A model generated the notes under the pieces. That model searched no databases and was not told where the DNA came from. It saw nothing but the letters and a program-made list of their open reading frames with translations. Source: a bacterium (GTDB lineage: Bacteria > Hinthialibacterota > Hinthialibacteria > Hinthialibacterales > Hinthialibacteraceae). From it: DNA of 64,000 nucleotides. The DNA lies in assembly GCA_016125385.1 (NCBI GenBank), contig WGLV01000022.1, positions 1 through 64,000 of the forward strand, written 5' to 3'. Shown here piece by piece: positions 15,491 through 24,389 of the stretch. The position numbers were made by a program, and so were the translations under genes. Positions within the stretch are counted from its first letter, which is position 1, and the number at the start of each line of letters is the position of its first letter.

Positions 15491-16882
15491 TCACATGCCC
15501 GGGAACATGTTTTTCATCCCCATCATGCGTTTCATCATTTTCTTGGACAGTTTGGGCTTTTTGCCCTTCTTCATTTTCTTGCCGCCCATACCTCCGCCCG
15601 CCATAAGGCTCATCATTTCCTTGGCTTGCGTAAACTGCTTTAACAGGCGGTTGACGTCCTGCATGGTCTTGCCGCTGCCCCGCGCGATGCGGCGTTTGCG
15701 GCTGCTGTTGATCAGTTGAGGCATGGCGCGTTCATCGGGCGTCATGGAGAGGATCATCGCTTCGATGAATTTCATGTTGTCCTCGCCCATGTTTACTTTT
15801 TTCAACTGGTCGAGCGCTCCCATGCCGGGCAGCATAGACATGAGCGACGTAATGCCGCCCATTTTATTGACTTGTCGAATCTGGCTTAAGAAGTCGTCAA
15901 ATGTGAATGTCTGATTGAGAAGCTTCTGTTGAAGTGCTTCGGCTTCTTCTTCCTTGATGGTCGCCTGGGCTTTTTCAATCAGGGTCAGTACGTCGCCCAT
16001 GCCCAGAATGCGCGATGCCATCCGATCGGGATAGAAGACGTCGAATTCGTCGAATTTCTCGCCCATACCGGCGAAGTAAATCGGCCTGCCGGTGACGTAC
16101 CGGATCGAGATCGCGGCGCCGCCGCGAGTATCACTGTCAAGTTTGGTTAACACGGCGCCGGAGATTCCAAGGCCCTGGTGGAAGTGTTCCGCCTGGTTCA
16201 CTGCGTCCTGACCGACCATGGAGTCGACCACCAGCATGATGTGCGTCGGCTTCCATTCCCGCTTGATCCGTTGGACTTCGGCCATCATGTCTTCATCGAT
16301 GTGAAGTCGCCCGGCAGTATCGAGAATGACGGTGTCGAGCCCCTCTTTGCGCGCCTTGCGGGCGCCTTCACGGGCGATATCAACCGGATCGGCTTCCGTC
16401 CCCATCTGAAAGACGGGCACTCCGACGCGCTCACCGACGACTTCCAGCTGCTGAATGGCGGCGGGGCGGTACACGTCCGCCGCGCAGAGCAGGGGCTTAC
16501 GGCCCTGTGAGGCGAGTTTTTTCGCGAGTTTGGCGGCGGTGGTGGTTTTACCTGAACCCTGCAGACCAACCAGCATGATACGCGCTTCGCCCGCGGGCAG
16601 GTCAAGCGTCGCGGCTTGACCCCCCAGCAGTTCGGTCATCTCTTCTTTGACGATGCTGATGACCTGCTGGGCGGGGGTAAGGCTTTTGAGCACCTCGGCG
16701 CCGAGCGCGCGTTCTTCGATTTTCTGGCAGAACTCCTTGGTCGCCTTGACGTTAACGTCGGCTTCCAGAAACGCGCGCCGAACTTCGCGCAGCGCCTCTT
16801 TAATGGTCGCTTCATCAAGCCGGGGCCTGCCGCTCAGCTTGCGGAAAATATCCTGAAATCGTGTCTGTAAACTATCAAACAT
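15491..16882 (-). CDS. ffh: Signal recognition particle GTPase Ffh
   Basis: 463 residues. NG domain: MLVGLQGSGKTTTAAKLAKK (G1), DTAGRLHIDEDM (G3), TKLDSDTRGG (G4) and GMGEKFDEFDVFYPDRMASR. The M domain follows (about 300-463), with many methionines, IARGSGKTMQDVNRLLKQF (RNA-binding helix-loop-helix) and a Met/Gly/Lys tail ending MKNMFPGM. Ffh with SRP RNA targets nascent membrane and secreted proteins to FtsY. No SRP RNA is seen near it. It is preceded by ylxM, 46 bases upstream. Confidence 0.97.
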   Translation of the reverse strand: MFDSLQTRFQDIFRKLSGRPRLDEATIKEALREVRRAFLEADVNVKATKEFCQKIEERALGAEVLKSLTPAQQVISIVKEEMTELLGGQAATLDLPAGEARIMLVGLQGSGKTTTAAKLAKKLASQGRKPLLCAADVYRPAAIQQLEVVGERVGVPVFQMGTEADPVDIAREGARKARKEGLDTVILDTAGRLHIDEDMMAEVQRIKREWKPTHIMLVVDSMVGQDAVNQAEHFHQGLGISGAVLTKLDSDTRGGAAISIRYVTGRPIYFAGMGEKFDEFDVFYPDRMASRILGMGDVLTLIEKAQATIKEEEAEALQQKLLNQTFTFDDFLSQIRQVNKMGGITSLMSMLPGMGALDQLKKVNMGEDNMKFIEAMILSMTPDERAMPQLINSSRKRRIARGSGKTMQDVNRLLKQFTQAKEMMSLMAGGGMGGKKMKKGKKPKLSKKMMKRMMGMKNMFPGM

Positions 16883-16927
16883 ATTTTGGCTTTTACTTTA
16901 GTTAACTTTGGTGAATCCAGTCTTCGA

Positions 16928-17335
16928 TCAGCTTTCCATTCCTGCCAGATCTTTCAATCGCCTGATCGAGCGCTGAATCGGAACGACGTCATAAATAATG
17001 TCGTCATGAATCAGGCCTGACAGCGCCTGAATTTCATCGCGCAACGCGCTGAGGTCGACGCTTTCTTCTGAGCCGGACGAGTTGACGCCATCGTGATTTT
17101 TTTCCAGTTTCGCCGCCAGCCCCAGTTCTTCTTCAAAACGAAGCAGGCTTTTCTTGCCGTGCTGAATGGCGTCATGAACCGCCTGACGGGAGATATTGCT
17201 GTTATCCGCGATCTCTCCGTAAGACAGGTCTTCGTTGAAGTGCAAGTCAAGGAACTCACGCTGACGGTCCGTCAAAAGACCGCCATACACATCCATCATC
17301 AGAGCGATCTGTTTCTTCTCATCGATCGAGGTCAT
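16928..17335 (-). CDS. ylxM: YlxM-family helix-turn-helix protein
   Basis: 135 residues. The first ~75 match UPF0122/YlxM: LMMDVYGGLLTDRQREFLDL, HFNEDLSYGEIADNSNISRQ and AVHDAIQHGKKSLLRFEEEL, a sigma-70 region-4-like HTH. YlxM is encoded immediately upstream of ffh in many bacteria and modulates SRP GTPase activity in streptococci. The C-terminal ~50 residues are an extra segment not found in the short Gram-positive forms. First gene of the operon; I do not see a clear promoter in the 116 bases upstream. Confidence 0.88.
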   Translation of the reverse strand: MTSIDEKKQIALMMDVYGGLLTDRQREFLDLHFNEDLSYGEIADNSNISRQAVHDAIQHGKKSLLRFEEELGLAAKLEKNHDGVNSSGSEESVDLSALRDEIQALSGLIHDDIIYDVVPIQRSIRRLKDLAGMES

Positions 17336-17451
17336 GGCTGAATCCTGATTGCGTGAATGCGTAAAGCGAAACGTCTTGACGTGCCTATTCTAGCCTCTCT
17401 GTTCTCCTCATCAAGGCGTTGCGTGTTATTTTTACACAACCAGATCGCCCG

Positions 17452-19032
17452 TCAGCGGAATTTGGCGGGGCGGTCGCTGTAAAACCATCGTTTCAGCCGG
17501 TGAATTCCCGAGAGAACAGGCGCGAGCGAGTGCAGGTTGGTGGGGTTGGCGATGCGCTGAAAATGAAATCTGTTTTCAGCATCGGGTGGATTGTATCCGC
17601 CATACGCTGAAAATACCGCATCATAAACAGTCTTCCCGACTTGGATCGCTTCTTCCGAGAGGTTCGCCTGATGCCCGAAGGGGAAGGATAAATACTGGAC
17701 CGGACGTTCGGTGATTTCTTCGATCTCACGGGCGCTGTCGCGCAGCGCCGCTTCCAGCGCGGAACCTTTTAACGAACCGATATCTTCGTGCGCGGTTGAG
17801 TGGCTTCCGATCGTTACGCCGCGCGCCGCCGTTTCGCGAATCTGTCCGGGCGTCATCAACCTGGCGAAGTGATATCCAAACCGCACGTCGTGTCCGAGTT
17901 GTTCACCCGCGCTCGCAGGGCGGGGACAGACAAACATCGCGGCGGGGACGCCGTTCGCTTCCAGATAGGGCAGCGCGTTATGATAAAAGTTCTCGTACCC
18001 GTCGTCGAAGGTCAGCGCGGCGGCGAGCCGATGGTTCTGGCCCGACCGCAACCTTGCAAGCGCGTCTTCGAGCGAAACCAGATCGCAACGCTCACGCATG
18101 TATTGCACCTGACGATGAAATTCGATCATGGGCAGGGCCATCCAGTTTTCGGCGGCGTCTCCCACTCCGTGATAGTACAAAATTACCACAGGTGCTCGGC
18201 CTTCGGCCTCCAGCCGGCGAAGGCGCGCGGCCGTCCATGGCGCCAGAGCCAGCCACGCCGTCAGGCGGAACCACTGATACGCAGCTAGTGCAACCTGTTT
18301 GGACCGGGGGGGGAAGGGCGGAATCAGCGCCTTCGCTTGAGCCCGCCTGACCTTGCGGGAATATGCTGCGCGTTGACTTCGAGATGGCTGTACTTCGTTT
18401 CGCGGCGCCGCCGGGTCGATCGGCGTAACAGAGGTGGATTCATTTAAATAAGCGTCAATGGTTTTCAGTATCAGGCTTGCCGCCGCCGCGCCGCATTTCA
18501 CCCCCAGGCTGGCTTCGTCGTCAAACCGTTCGATCGACAGACGGCGTTCATCCACGAGAGAGATGATCTCGCCCGCCTTATCGCGAAACACGGCGGTGAC
18601 GGCGATCTCTTTTTCGCCGATATACAACTCGGGAACGCCTGGCGGGGTAGTATCAGTGAATCGCAGGGGATCATGCGGATGAATGGTCAGCGTTCCACTC
18701 GCAGGTTTTTGTGCGAATTCGGTTGGAAACGCTCCGCCGAGATGTACGCCAAGATCGAATTGTTCCGTCTGGAAAAGAGCCTCCGCGTTATTCGCGCTCA
18801 CGCACGGGGCTTCGGAGGCGAGGACGCGCCATGATGGTTCCTCACGGGGTGGAAAAAAGAAATTGCTCCAACGCATCCAGAGCGGCCAGCGTATGGCGGC
18901 TTCATCGTGCGTTTCATCTATGACGACCGCTGCGATGCGCGCGCGATCCAGCCGCCGGACGCGTTCAATCAGCACGGCGTGTTCGGGCGCGGGCGTGCTG
19001 GAAACAAAAAAAACGATGTGGAATTCACTCAT
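17452..19032 (-). CDS. Formyltransferase-like domain fused to a polysaccharide deacetylase
   Basis: 526 residues. Residues ~1-190 resemble a degenerate methionyl-tRNA/ArnA-like formyltransferase: LIERVRRLDRARIAAVVIDE, FDLGVHLGGAFPTEF, GTLTIHPHD, then PGVPELYIGEKEIAVTAVF. The usual Asn-His-Asp catalytic text is not clearly intact. After a basic linker, residues ~275-526 form a NodB-type deacetylase: VVILYYHGVGD, TFDDGYENF (341-349, catalytic Asp and metal Asp) and SHSTAH (410-415, two metal His), then YLSFPFGHQ. It would remove N- or O-acetyl groups from a glycan, perhaps during polysaccharide or lipid-linked sugar synthesis. No signal peptide. Fusion order is formyltransferase then deacetylase, the reverse logic of separate ArnA/ArnD proteins. 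Confidence 0.75.
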   Translation of the reverse strand: MSEFHIVFFVSSTPAPEHAVLIERVRRLDRARIAAVVIDETHDEAAIRWPLWMRWSNFFFPPREEPSWRVLASEAPCVSANNAEALFQTEQFDLGVHLGGAFPTEFAQKPASGTLTIHPHDPLRFTDTTPPGVPELYIGEKEIAVTAVFRDKAGEIISLVDERRLSIERFDDEASLGVKCGAAAASLILKTIDAYLNESTSVTPIDPAAPRNEVQPSRSQRAAYSRKVRRAQAKALIPPFPPRSKQVALAAYQWFRLTAWLALAPWTAARLRRLEAEGRAPVVILYYHGVGDAAENWMALPMIEFHRQVQYMRERCDLVSLEDALARLRSGQNHRLAAALTFDDGYENFYHNALPYLEANGVPAAMFVCPRPASAGEQLGHDVRFGYHFARLMTPGQIRETAARGVTIGSHSTAHEDIGSLKGSALEAALRDSAREIEEITERPVQYLSFPFGHQANLSEEAIQVGKTVYDAVFSAYGGYNPPDAENRFHFQRIANPTNLHSLAPVLSGIHRLKRWFYSDRPAKFR

Positions 19033-19141
19033 CGGGAGCCTTGATGTCGCTGATTCGTCTCGATCCGGCTTTGAGACCTCATACTATATGTATACGAAGG
19101 AAGTTCGTCATGGCGCCGGAGCGGTTTGGCGTGGCAAAAAC

Positions 19142-19170
19142 AAAAAAGGGCGGGAGACCATCCCGCCCTT
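19142..19170 (-). terminator. Intrinsic terminator of the repeat-protein gene
   Basis: AAGGGCGGGA and TCCCGCCCTT form a 10-base stem around GACCA; read on the minus strand it is followed by TTTTTTG. It closes the minus-strand gene ending at 19197. Confidence 0.85.
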
Positions 19171-19196
19171 CTTACTCATCCAGACAATTTTACGCG

Positions 19197-21137
19197 TCAA
19201 TCACCATAGATGGGTTCGATATCCCAGAGAATCTTCCATCCGGGGAAATAGAAATCGGGGCTGAGGCCGTTCAGTACGTTCTCCGCCGGGTAGAGCGAAT
19301 TGGTGTGCCGCCCGCCGAAATAATCCGACAGCACCGTCGTCTCATCGGCGAATCGGGTGAACGCGGAATAAACTGGAGCCGTCAGCGTGCGGTTCACCGG
19401 AATCGGTAAATCGGGCCAGGGCTTGCGGCTGTAGAAGATCCAGCCGCTTTCATCAAGCATCATCCAACCGCCCGCCGGATCCGGTTCGAGGTCGGTGAAG
19501 CGGTCTTCGCCGAACCAGGGCAGGTAGCCGTATTGAAAGGTTTGATCGTTGGTGTGAATCACGCCGAAGCCGTCGAGCAGGTAAAACATCGTCCCGTTTT
19601 CCGTCTCACGGATTTCCAGGTTGCGGGCGATGTCGTATCCGGGGAAGTAGGGCAGCTCGCCGCGAGGGATGGGCAGATCGGGGTTGGAAACATGAATGCC
19701 CCCCCAACCGTCGAGCAGGTACCAGCCACGTCCCTGAGGATCGGGCTCCAGATCGCGCGCGATGTTGAATCCGAGAAAATACGGTAATTCGGGTTTCTCA
19801 ATACCGGTCGCGGTCGTGTGAACGCCGCCGAACCCGTCGAGCGCCAGCCAACCCTTAACCGGGCGCGCGGTGGGCATGGGTTCAGGTTCGCCGACCGGCG
19901 TCACTGAAATTGGCGTGATCTTGTGTACGCTGGTTAATGGGGTATGGCTGGCGTAGGCGCCATAGATCTGAAAATGCTTCGAGCCGTACAATTTGAGAAC
20001 GATGTCACCATCGGGCGTGGTTTCCAGTTCAGGATCGTTCCCCCAGAATTCGCCGACGAACTCGGCCGGGGCGCCGGGCGTCATGCGATAGAGAAACATA
20101 TAGCGGGGATACGTATCATTGACGATGGGGGCCGCGGCGAGAAAATAGAAATACCCGTCCTTCGGCGAATACTCCAGCTGAGATGCGTGCAACTCGACGA
20201 TGGAGTGATTGACTTCAACCACGTTTCCGTTTTCTTCCACTCGCAACAGTTTCACCGGGTCCGACGAGAGAAGATATAGCTTGCCTTCCGGTCCTATCGC
20301 GATGTCCGTGATGTCCAGTTTGTCGATCTGCCGGGAGAGGTCTTGCAGATAGACGCTTTCACCGCCATCCGCAGGATTGGGTATTCGAGACATTCCGTTG
20401 ATCAGCCCGGTGAGGTCCCCTTTACCAAGAACGATCAGATCGTTCGGATTCGCTCCAGGCACGTTGGCGTCTTCAGGTAAAACCACGTATCGAATCGGGT
20501 ACATGGAATTCCGCTCCGTCACGGCGGTCGAGGTCCCGTCCGGATTCACGCGGAACATTTGCGGATAGCCGCTGACATTCGCTAAAAAGTAGATCGTTCC
20601 CAGATAATCGCTGAAAGTGAAATACGCTTTCGTGCTGATGAGAGTGTCTCCATAATCGATCAATTGATCCGGTTTGGTGGTCCACTCCCCTTGGGTGAAA
20701 GGTTGCTTGATCTTTCGAATAGCGAGGAAGAGTTGATTGCCGGCGGCGATGTCTTCGAAAAAGAGGTAGTCTCCACTCACCGGGTCGATGGAAAAATCGT
20801 ATCGATTTTTCAACGCCGGAACTGGTTCCTGCACCGTGTATTCTTCATCCAGATAGACGATGGGCGGTGGAGTGGGCGTCGCGGTGGGGTATGGCGTCCA
20901 GGTCGGTTGAGGCGGCCTCGTGGGGGTGGGAGTGTTCGTTGGAGGCGGGGTATTTGTCGGTCGCGGCGTCGGTGTGGCGATGGGCGTTTCCGTCGGCGTT
21001 TCGCTGGCTGTCTGGTATGCTCCGGCTCGCGCTTCCGGCGCCGATTGCGCGCTATATGATGCGTATATCGGGGCTGAAATCAGTACGATGAGATACAACG
21101 CGAACAGGCGGATTTTGGGGGTGACGTTTGAGCGCAT
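19197..21137 (-). CDS. Exported protein with Thr/Pro stalk, propeller-like region and LDGxGGxH repeats
   Basis: 646 residues from the ATG at 21137, with GGAGAA six bases upstream; the frame extends 45 codons further without a signal. Signal peptide about 1-28 (LFALYLIVLISAPIYA). A Thr/Pro stalk (about 44-92, PTNTPPPTNTPTPTRPPQPT) suggests a surface-exposed spacer. Residues ~95-410 hold NHL/propeller-like blades (SIDPVSGDYLFF, IAIGPEGKLYLLS, LEYSPKDGYFYFL). The C-terminal ~210 residues contain four to five copies of a ~50-residue unit: LDGFGGVHTT, LPYFLGFNIARDLEPDPQG, GWYLLDGWGGIH, LPYFPGYDIARNLE and FYLLDGFGVIHTN. The same unit builds the divergent gene at 21878. Function unknown. Adhesion or glycan binding is a guess. 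Confidence 0.7.
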   Translation of the reverse strand: MRSNVTPKIRLFALYLIVLISAPIYASYSAQSAPEARAGAYQTASETPTETPIATPTPRPTNTPPPTNTPTPTRPPQPTWTPYPTATPTPPPIVYLDEEYTVQEPVPALKNRYDFSIDPVSGDYLFFEDIAAGNQLFLAIRKIKQPFTQGEWTTKPDQLIDYGDTLISTKAYFTFSDYLGTIYFLANVSGYPQMFRVNPDGTSTAVTERNSMYPIRYVVLPEDANVPGANPNDLIVLGKGDLTGLINGMSRIPNPADGGESVYLQDLSRQIDKLDITDIAIGPEGKLYLLSSDPVKLLRVEENGNVVEVNHSIVELHASQLEYSPKDGYFYFLAAAPIVNDTYPRYMFLYRMTPGAPAEFVGEFWGNDPELETTPDGDIVLKLYGSKHFQIYGAYASHTPLTSVHKITPISVTPVGEPEPMPTARPVKGWLALDGFGGVHTTATGIEKPELPYFLGFNIARDLEPDPQGRGWYLLDGWGGIHVSNPDLPIPRGELPYFPGYDIARNLEIRETENGTMFYLLDGFGVIHTNDQTFQYGYLPWFGEDRFTDLEPDPAGGWMMLDESGWIFYSRKPWPDLPIPVNRTLTAPVYSAFTRFADETTVLSDYFGGRHTNSLYPAENVLNGLSPDFYFPGWKILWDIEPIYGD

Positions 21138-21624
21138 GTCGTTCTCCGGATCAACAGCAGAGGGAATGAAATAGACGGCTATGACCTTACGATAGTAAAT
21201 ATGGAATGAAACGTCACTATTTTTTGAATCCAATTGATTTTTTTGACAAAAATCCCGAATAGGTATATACATAGCAGGCGTGGGATCGCATGAATCGATA
21301 TTCAGAACGCCCCGCGTAAGCGATGAATCATCAGGATCGGCGGCCGTCGAATTTTAGCGAATTGATTTTTCAGCGGGACGGTGGTATCTTTACCGGTCTG
21401 AGTATGATAGAGAAACGGCTCATTTGGAGTACGGATGTCAGGTTTGAATTTTTTCGGCCGAGAATTAGAGTGGACTCTCGGGAAAAATAAGAAAAATCAG
21501 GTCTTGAATTAAATTACATTTAATGCGATTCTATGGCGAAGTCCATTGGATCGCTCCGGCCCGTCAAGCCGGTTCCGAGGGCGGCGAAGATACTGATTTT
21601 TCTTGCACTTGTGGGAATTTTCTC
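21138..21624. other. Intergenic region between the two divergent repeat-protein genes
   Basis: AT-rich on the side of the minus-strand gene (21180-21260), where its promoter should lie. I see no reliable small gene; a 66-codon minus-strand frame at 21520-21720 has no family character. Confidence 0.4.
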
Positions 21625-21653
21625 TTGACATAGGGAAGCGTTCTCCTTATACT
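21625..21653 (+). promoter_or_regulatory. Strong sigma-70-type promoter of the 21878 gene
   Basis: TTGACA (21625-21630), a 17-base spacer and TATACT (21648-21653) give a near-consensus promoter. Expected transcription start is near 21660, leaving an untranslated leader of about 218 bases before the ATG at 21878. Confidence 0.75.
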
Positions 21654-21659
21654 CCGATA

Positions 21660-21877
21660 AACTTGGAAATGCCGATTTGCGCCCATGCAGGGCTTGTAAA
21701 CGGTTCGTTTTTGGTGACAAATATAGACTGATTTCTGATAAACGGCGGCGCGGCCGGTTTGATCGGGTATGGCGCTTTTCCGATTATCGATAGATGAGTA
21801 AGACTCTCTGCGAGGGGAACCGCGCAGGCCGAAGAGTTGGGTTGATTCTAAAATCAGATTGCTCGAAGGAGGTCGAA
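21660..21877 (+). other. Long 5' leader of the repeat-protein mRNA
   Basis: About 218 untranslated bases lie between the inferred start site and the ATG. They contain GC-rich segments (GGCGGCGCGGCCGG near 21744 and CGAGGGGAACCGCGCAGGCC near 21811) able to pair locally, and end in an ideal AAGGAGG site. I do not recognise a known riboswitch. Confidence 0.35.
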
Positions 21878-23602
21878 ATGGCCCTCAAGCATTGGCTCGT
21901 TGGCGTTGGCGCAATTGTTATGGTATTTGTGAGCGGCGCCTCGGCGCAGACAACCGCCAACCAGGATGGGATTCTCATCTTAGACGCGGTGGGCCGAGCT
22001 TTCAGCGCGAATGACAGTCAGGTTGGCATCTATTTATTCAAGGAATTGGAAGGCGTCGCTGACGACTTTGATTTCGGCCTCTCGATCTTTCAGGATATTG
22101 AATGGGTCGCGGACGAGACCGGTCATCCCGTTGGCGCGTATGCGCTCGACAAGTTGGGTGGTCAGTATTCGTTGACTCTCAAATCAGCGGGCGATATCAC
22201 CATGCCAACTCCGATGGGCCTGGCCCAGGCGAGTCTTGCGTTCAAAGAAAAATTGTACGACAAGAACTACCTGAGCCGCCCCGACCAACCGGAGCAGGCC
22301 GCGATTCCTTTCTGGGGTTTTGACGTGGCGCGCGACATCGAAGTGGCTCCTGACTGGCGCCTGAAACAAGGCGGCTTCAGCGGCTATTTCCTGTTGGACG
22401 CGGACGGCGCGGTTCACTCCGTGGGCCCCAACAACCTGCCTGTTTATGCTTACCCCGGGCTGAATGGCGACGGCACGATTATTTCGGATACGGCGAAAGC
22501 GAAAAAACTCGAAGCGCCGTTTCCCGCGACGATTGATATTGATGGATCGGGTTACACGCCGGAAGGTTTCCTGAAAGGCGGCGTAGCCAATTTCCCTGTC
22601 AATCGCGCGTATTATGACAAGATCGTTCCCGGCCAGTTTTACCAGACCACCAATCCCCAGACCAGCCAGTTGGTTAAAAGCGTAACTCCGGTCTACCTGT
22701 ATTTTGGACTGGGTTCTGACATCGCTCGCGATATGGAAGTATCCGCCGAGTTCGTTCAGATCACGGTTCCAACGCAGAACGGCGTTCAGGTCAAGACCAT
22801 CGCGATGACCAACGGTTACTATGTGATGGATGGATTGGGCGGCGTTCATTCCAACCGTCTGGCGCTCGACTTCGACGTTATGACGGCCCCGGATGGCGTT
22901 TATTACGCCGACATGGTCAAAGACCCGAACAAACTTTATGAAAACCTGACCAAAGACGATCTTCGCCCCGAATTCGGACGGCCCATCAACAACGCGGTTC
23001 TGGCCGAACCTTGGTTTGACGATCGTGCGAACCTGCCGTACTTCGGCGTCGACATTGCGGTGGATATGGAACTGACGCCATCGGGTAAAGGCTTCTATCT
23101 GCTCGATATGCTGGGCGGCGTTCACGCGGTGGGCGATGCGAAATTCACCTTCCCGCCCAACCCCGACGGTACGCCGACCAACTTCCGTACGCCGTACTTC
23201 AACTTCCCCATCGCTCGCGACCTCGTCGTGGTGGGCAACAAGGGAAGCGACTTCGGCATCCCAGACAATACCTATACCGCCGGTTACATCGTGCTTGACG
23301 GCTTCGGCAACGTGTACACCGCCGGTCTGGCTAAAGACTACAACATTAAGAACGTGGGTGATGGCGGCGAGCCGATCTTCACTCCGTTCGATCTGTTCCG
23401 CTCCGTCGAAACTTCCCCGGTCTGGCTGGCCGCCGCTCCGACGACGACCCCGACCGTGGCGAATTTCAAGGCGGTGAGCGGCCCGAGTTCGGTTTCCACC
23501 AAGTTGAAGGTTGGCTTCGAAGGCTATGACTTCAGCGTCGCTCCCAACTTCCGCGTGGTGACTGCGGCCTTCACCAATATCTCCGCTCCGAACCCGAACT
23601 GA
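21878..23602 (+). CDS. Exported protein built of LDGxGGxH repeats
   Basis: 574 residues from the ATG at 21878, preceded by AAGGAGGTCGAA; an in-frame ATG at 21794 lacks such a site. Signal peptide about 1-24 (WLVGVGAIVMVFVSGASA). The mature protein is almost wholly repeats: GILILDAVGRAFSAN, IPFWGFDVARDIEVAP, GYFLLDADGAVHSVG, LGSDIARDMEVS, GYYVMDGLGGVHSN, LPYFGVDIAVDMELTPSGKG, FYLLDMLGGVHAVG, FNFPIARDLVVVG and GYIVLDGFGNVYTAG. Each unit pairs an L-D-x-x-G-x-V/I-H strand with a PYFxxxDIARDxE segment, like propeller blades. Repeats of this kind occur in uncharacterised secreted proteins of Actinobacteria and others. Strong promoter, strong start and own terminator suggest an abundant structural or surface protein. 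No stalk or anchor is seen, unlike the divergent partner. Confidence 0.7.
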   Translation: MALKHWLVGVGAIVMVFVSGASAQTTANQDGILILDAVGRAFSANDSQVGIYLFKELEGVADDFDFGLSIFQDIEWVADETGHPVGAYALDKLGGQYSLTLKSAGDITMPTPMGLAQASLAFKEKLYDKNYLSRPDQPEQAAIPFWGFDVARDIEVAPDWRLKQGGFSGYFLLDADGAVHSVGPNNLPVYAYPGLNGDGTIISDTAKAKKLEAPFPATIDIDGSGYTPEGFLKGGVANFPVNRAYYDKIVPGQFYQTTNPQTSQLVKSVTPVYLYFGLGSDIARDMEVSAEFVQITVPTQNGVQVKTIAMTNGYYVMDGLGGVHSNRLALDFDVMTAPDGVYYADMVKDPNKLYENLTKDDLRPEFGRPINNAVLAEPWFDDRANLPYFGVDIAVDMELTPSGKGFYLLDMLGGVHAVGDAKFTFPPNPDGTPTNFRTPYFNFPIARDLVVVGNKGSDFGIPDNTYTAGYIVLDGFGNVYTAGLAKDYNIKNVGDGGEPIFTPFDLFRSVETSPVWLAAAPTTTPTVANFKAVSGPSSVSTKLKVGFEGYDFSVAPNFRVVTAAFTNISAPNPN

Positions 23603-23622
23603 TAGTTACCCCAAATGCAGCG

Positions 23623-23657
23623 AAAAAGCCCGAAGGATCATTCCTTCGGGCTTTTTG
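23623..23657 (+). terminator. Intrinsic terminator of the 21878 gene
   Basis: AAAAAGCCCGAAGGA and TCCTTCGGGCTTTTT form a long stem with loop TCAT and a T-run. Confidence 0.92.
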
Positions 23658-23785
23658 TTTTCATCCATCCGTCTTTACAATCGCGGTGGAGTGGATAAGG
23701 TTCGAGATCGGCGGAACCGCATTGGTTTCAATCATATCTTGACCGAATGGGTGGCATGCAATGCCGCATAACGTGTGAAGACGCC

Positions 23786-24256
23786 ATGAGCCACTATTTT
23801 CCCCAAAAAGAAAATTTGATTCGTTCCGAGCCATTGATGCACGGCGTGATCTGGCAGGGAGAGCCGTCGATGCGGCCTCATCACGTGTCGCTGGCGTGTT
23901 ATGGATTCTTTTTCTGGCTGCTGATTCCCGCCTGGATGGGGTGGCGTTTGTTCCGCCGCGTGAAAGAGACCCACTATGCGGTGACGAAGCGCTACGTTCA
24001 GATTCGCAATGATATCTTCGCGGATGAAAACCGGGTTCTTGAGACGTACCGGGTTGCGCGGGTTGAATCGTCGCCATCCGCTTGCGGCGGCGGTCTGATG
24101 GATTTGGTGTTTTACGCGACGGAAGATTACACGCCGCCGGTTCGCTTTATCGCGGTACAAATCGGCGATGAAGACATCCAGCGTATTCGCGCGGCGGTTG
24201 ACGCTACCCGTGAGAAGAACCGGGTTGCGTCAATCGCCATCCCCGTGCTGGGGTAA
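23786..24256 (+). CDS. Small membrane protein with bacterial PH-like domain
   Basis: 156 residues from the ATG at 23786; an in-frame ATG at 23747 would add 13. A tryptophan-rich start (LMHGVIWQGEPSMRPHHVSL) is followed by one or two hydrophobic passes (SLACYGFFFWLLIPAWMGWR), then HYAVTKRYVQIRNDIFADEN and a beta-rich segment. That is the layout of YdbS/bPH2 proteins, in which T-x-x-R-x...R-x-G-I/F follows the membrane helices. Role unknown; these domains are linked with membrane stress or lipid contact. The start lacks a strong ribosome site. Single gene. Confidence 0.6.
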   Translation: MSHYFPQKENLIRSEPLMHGVIWQGEPSMRPHHVSLACYGFFFWLLIPAWMGWRLFRRVKETHYAVTKRYVQIRNDIFADENRVLETYRVARVESSPSACGGGLMDLVFYATEDYTPPVRFIAVQIGDEDIQRIRAAVDATREKNRVASIAIPVLG

Positions 24257-24389
24257 AGAACACGGTTCGGGGTTGTATTCAATAGGTGATCGGCCACGCG
24301 TTTCATGCTATTCTGTGTACTCGTTTCGTTAATCATATAGAGTGATTTCCTGATTGCAGTTAGCCCGTTCGGCGGGGTGGGAGAAAATT

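Noticed and set aside
21520-21720. 66-codon minus-strand frame in the divergent intergenic region
   Set aside because: It covers the strong plus-strand promoter and shows no protein family signs.
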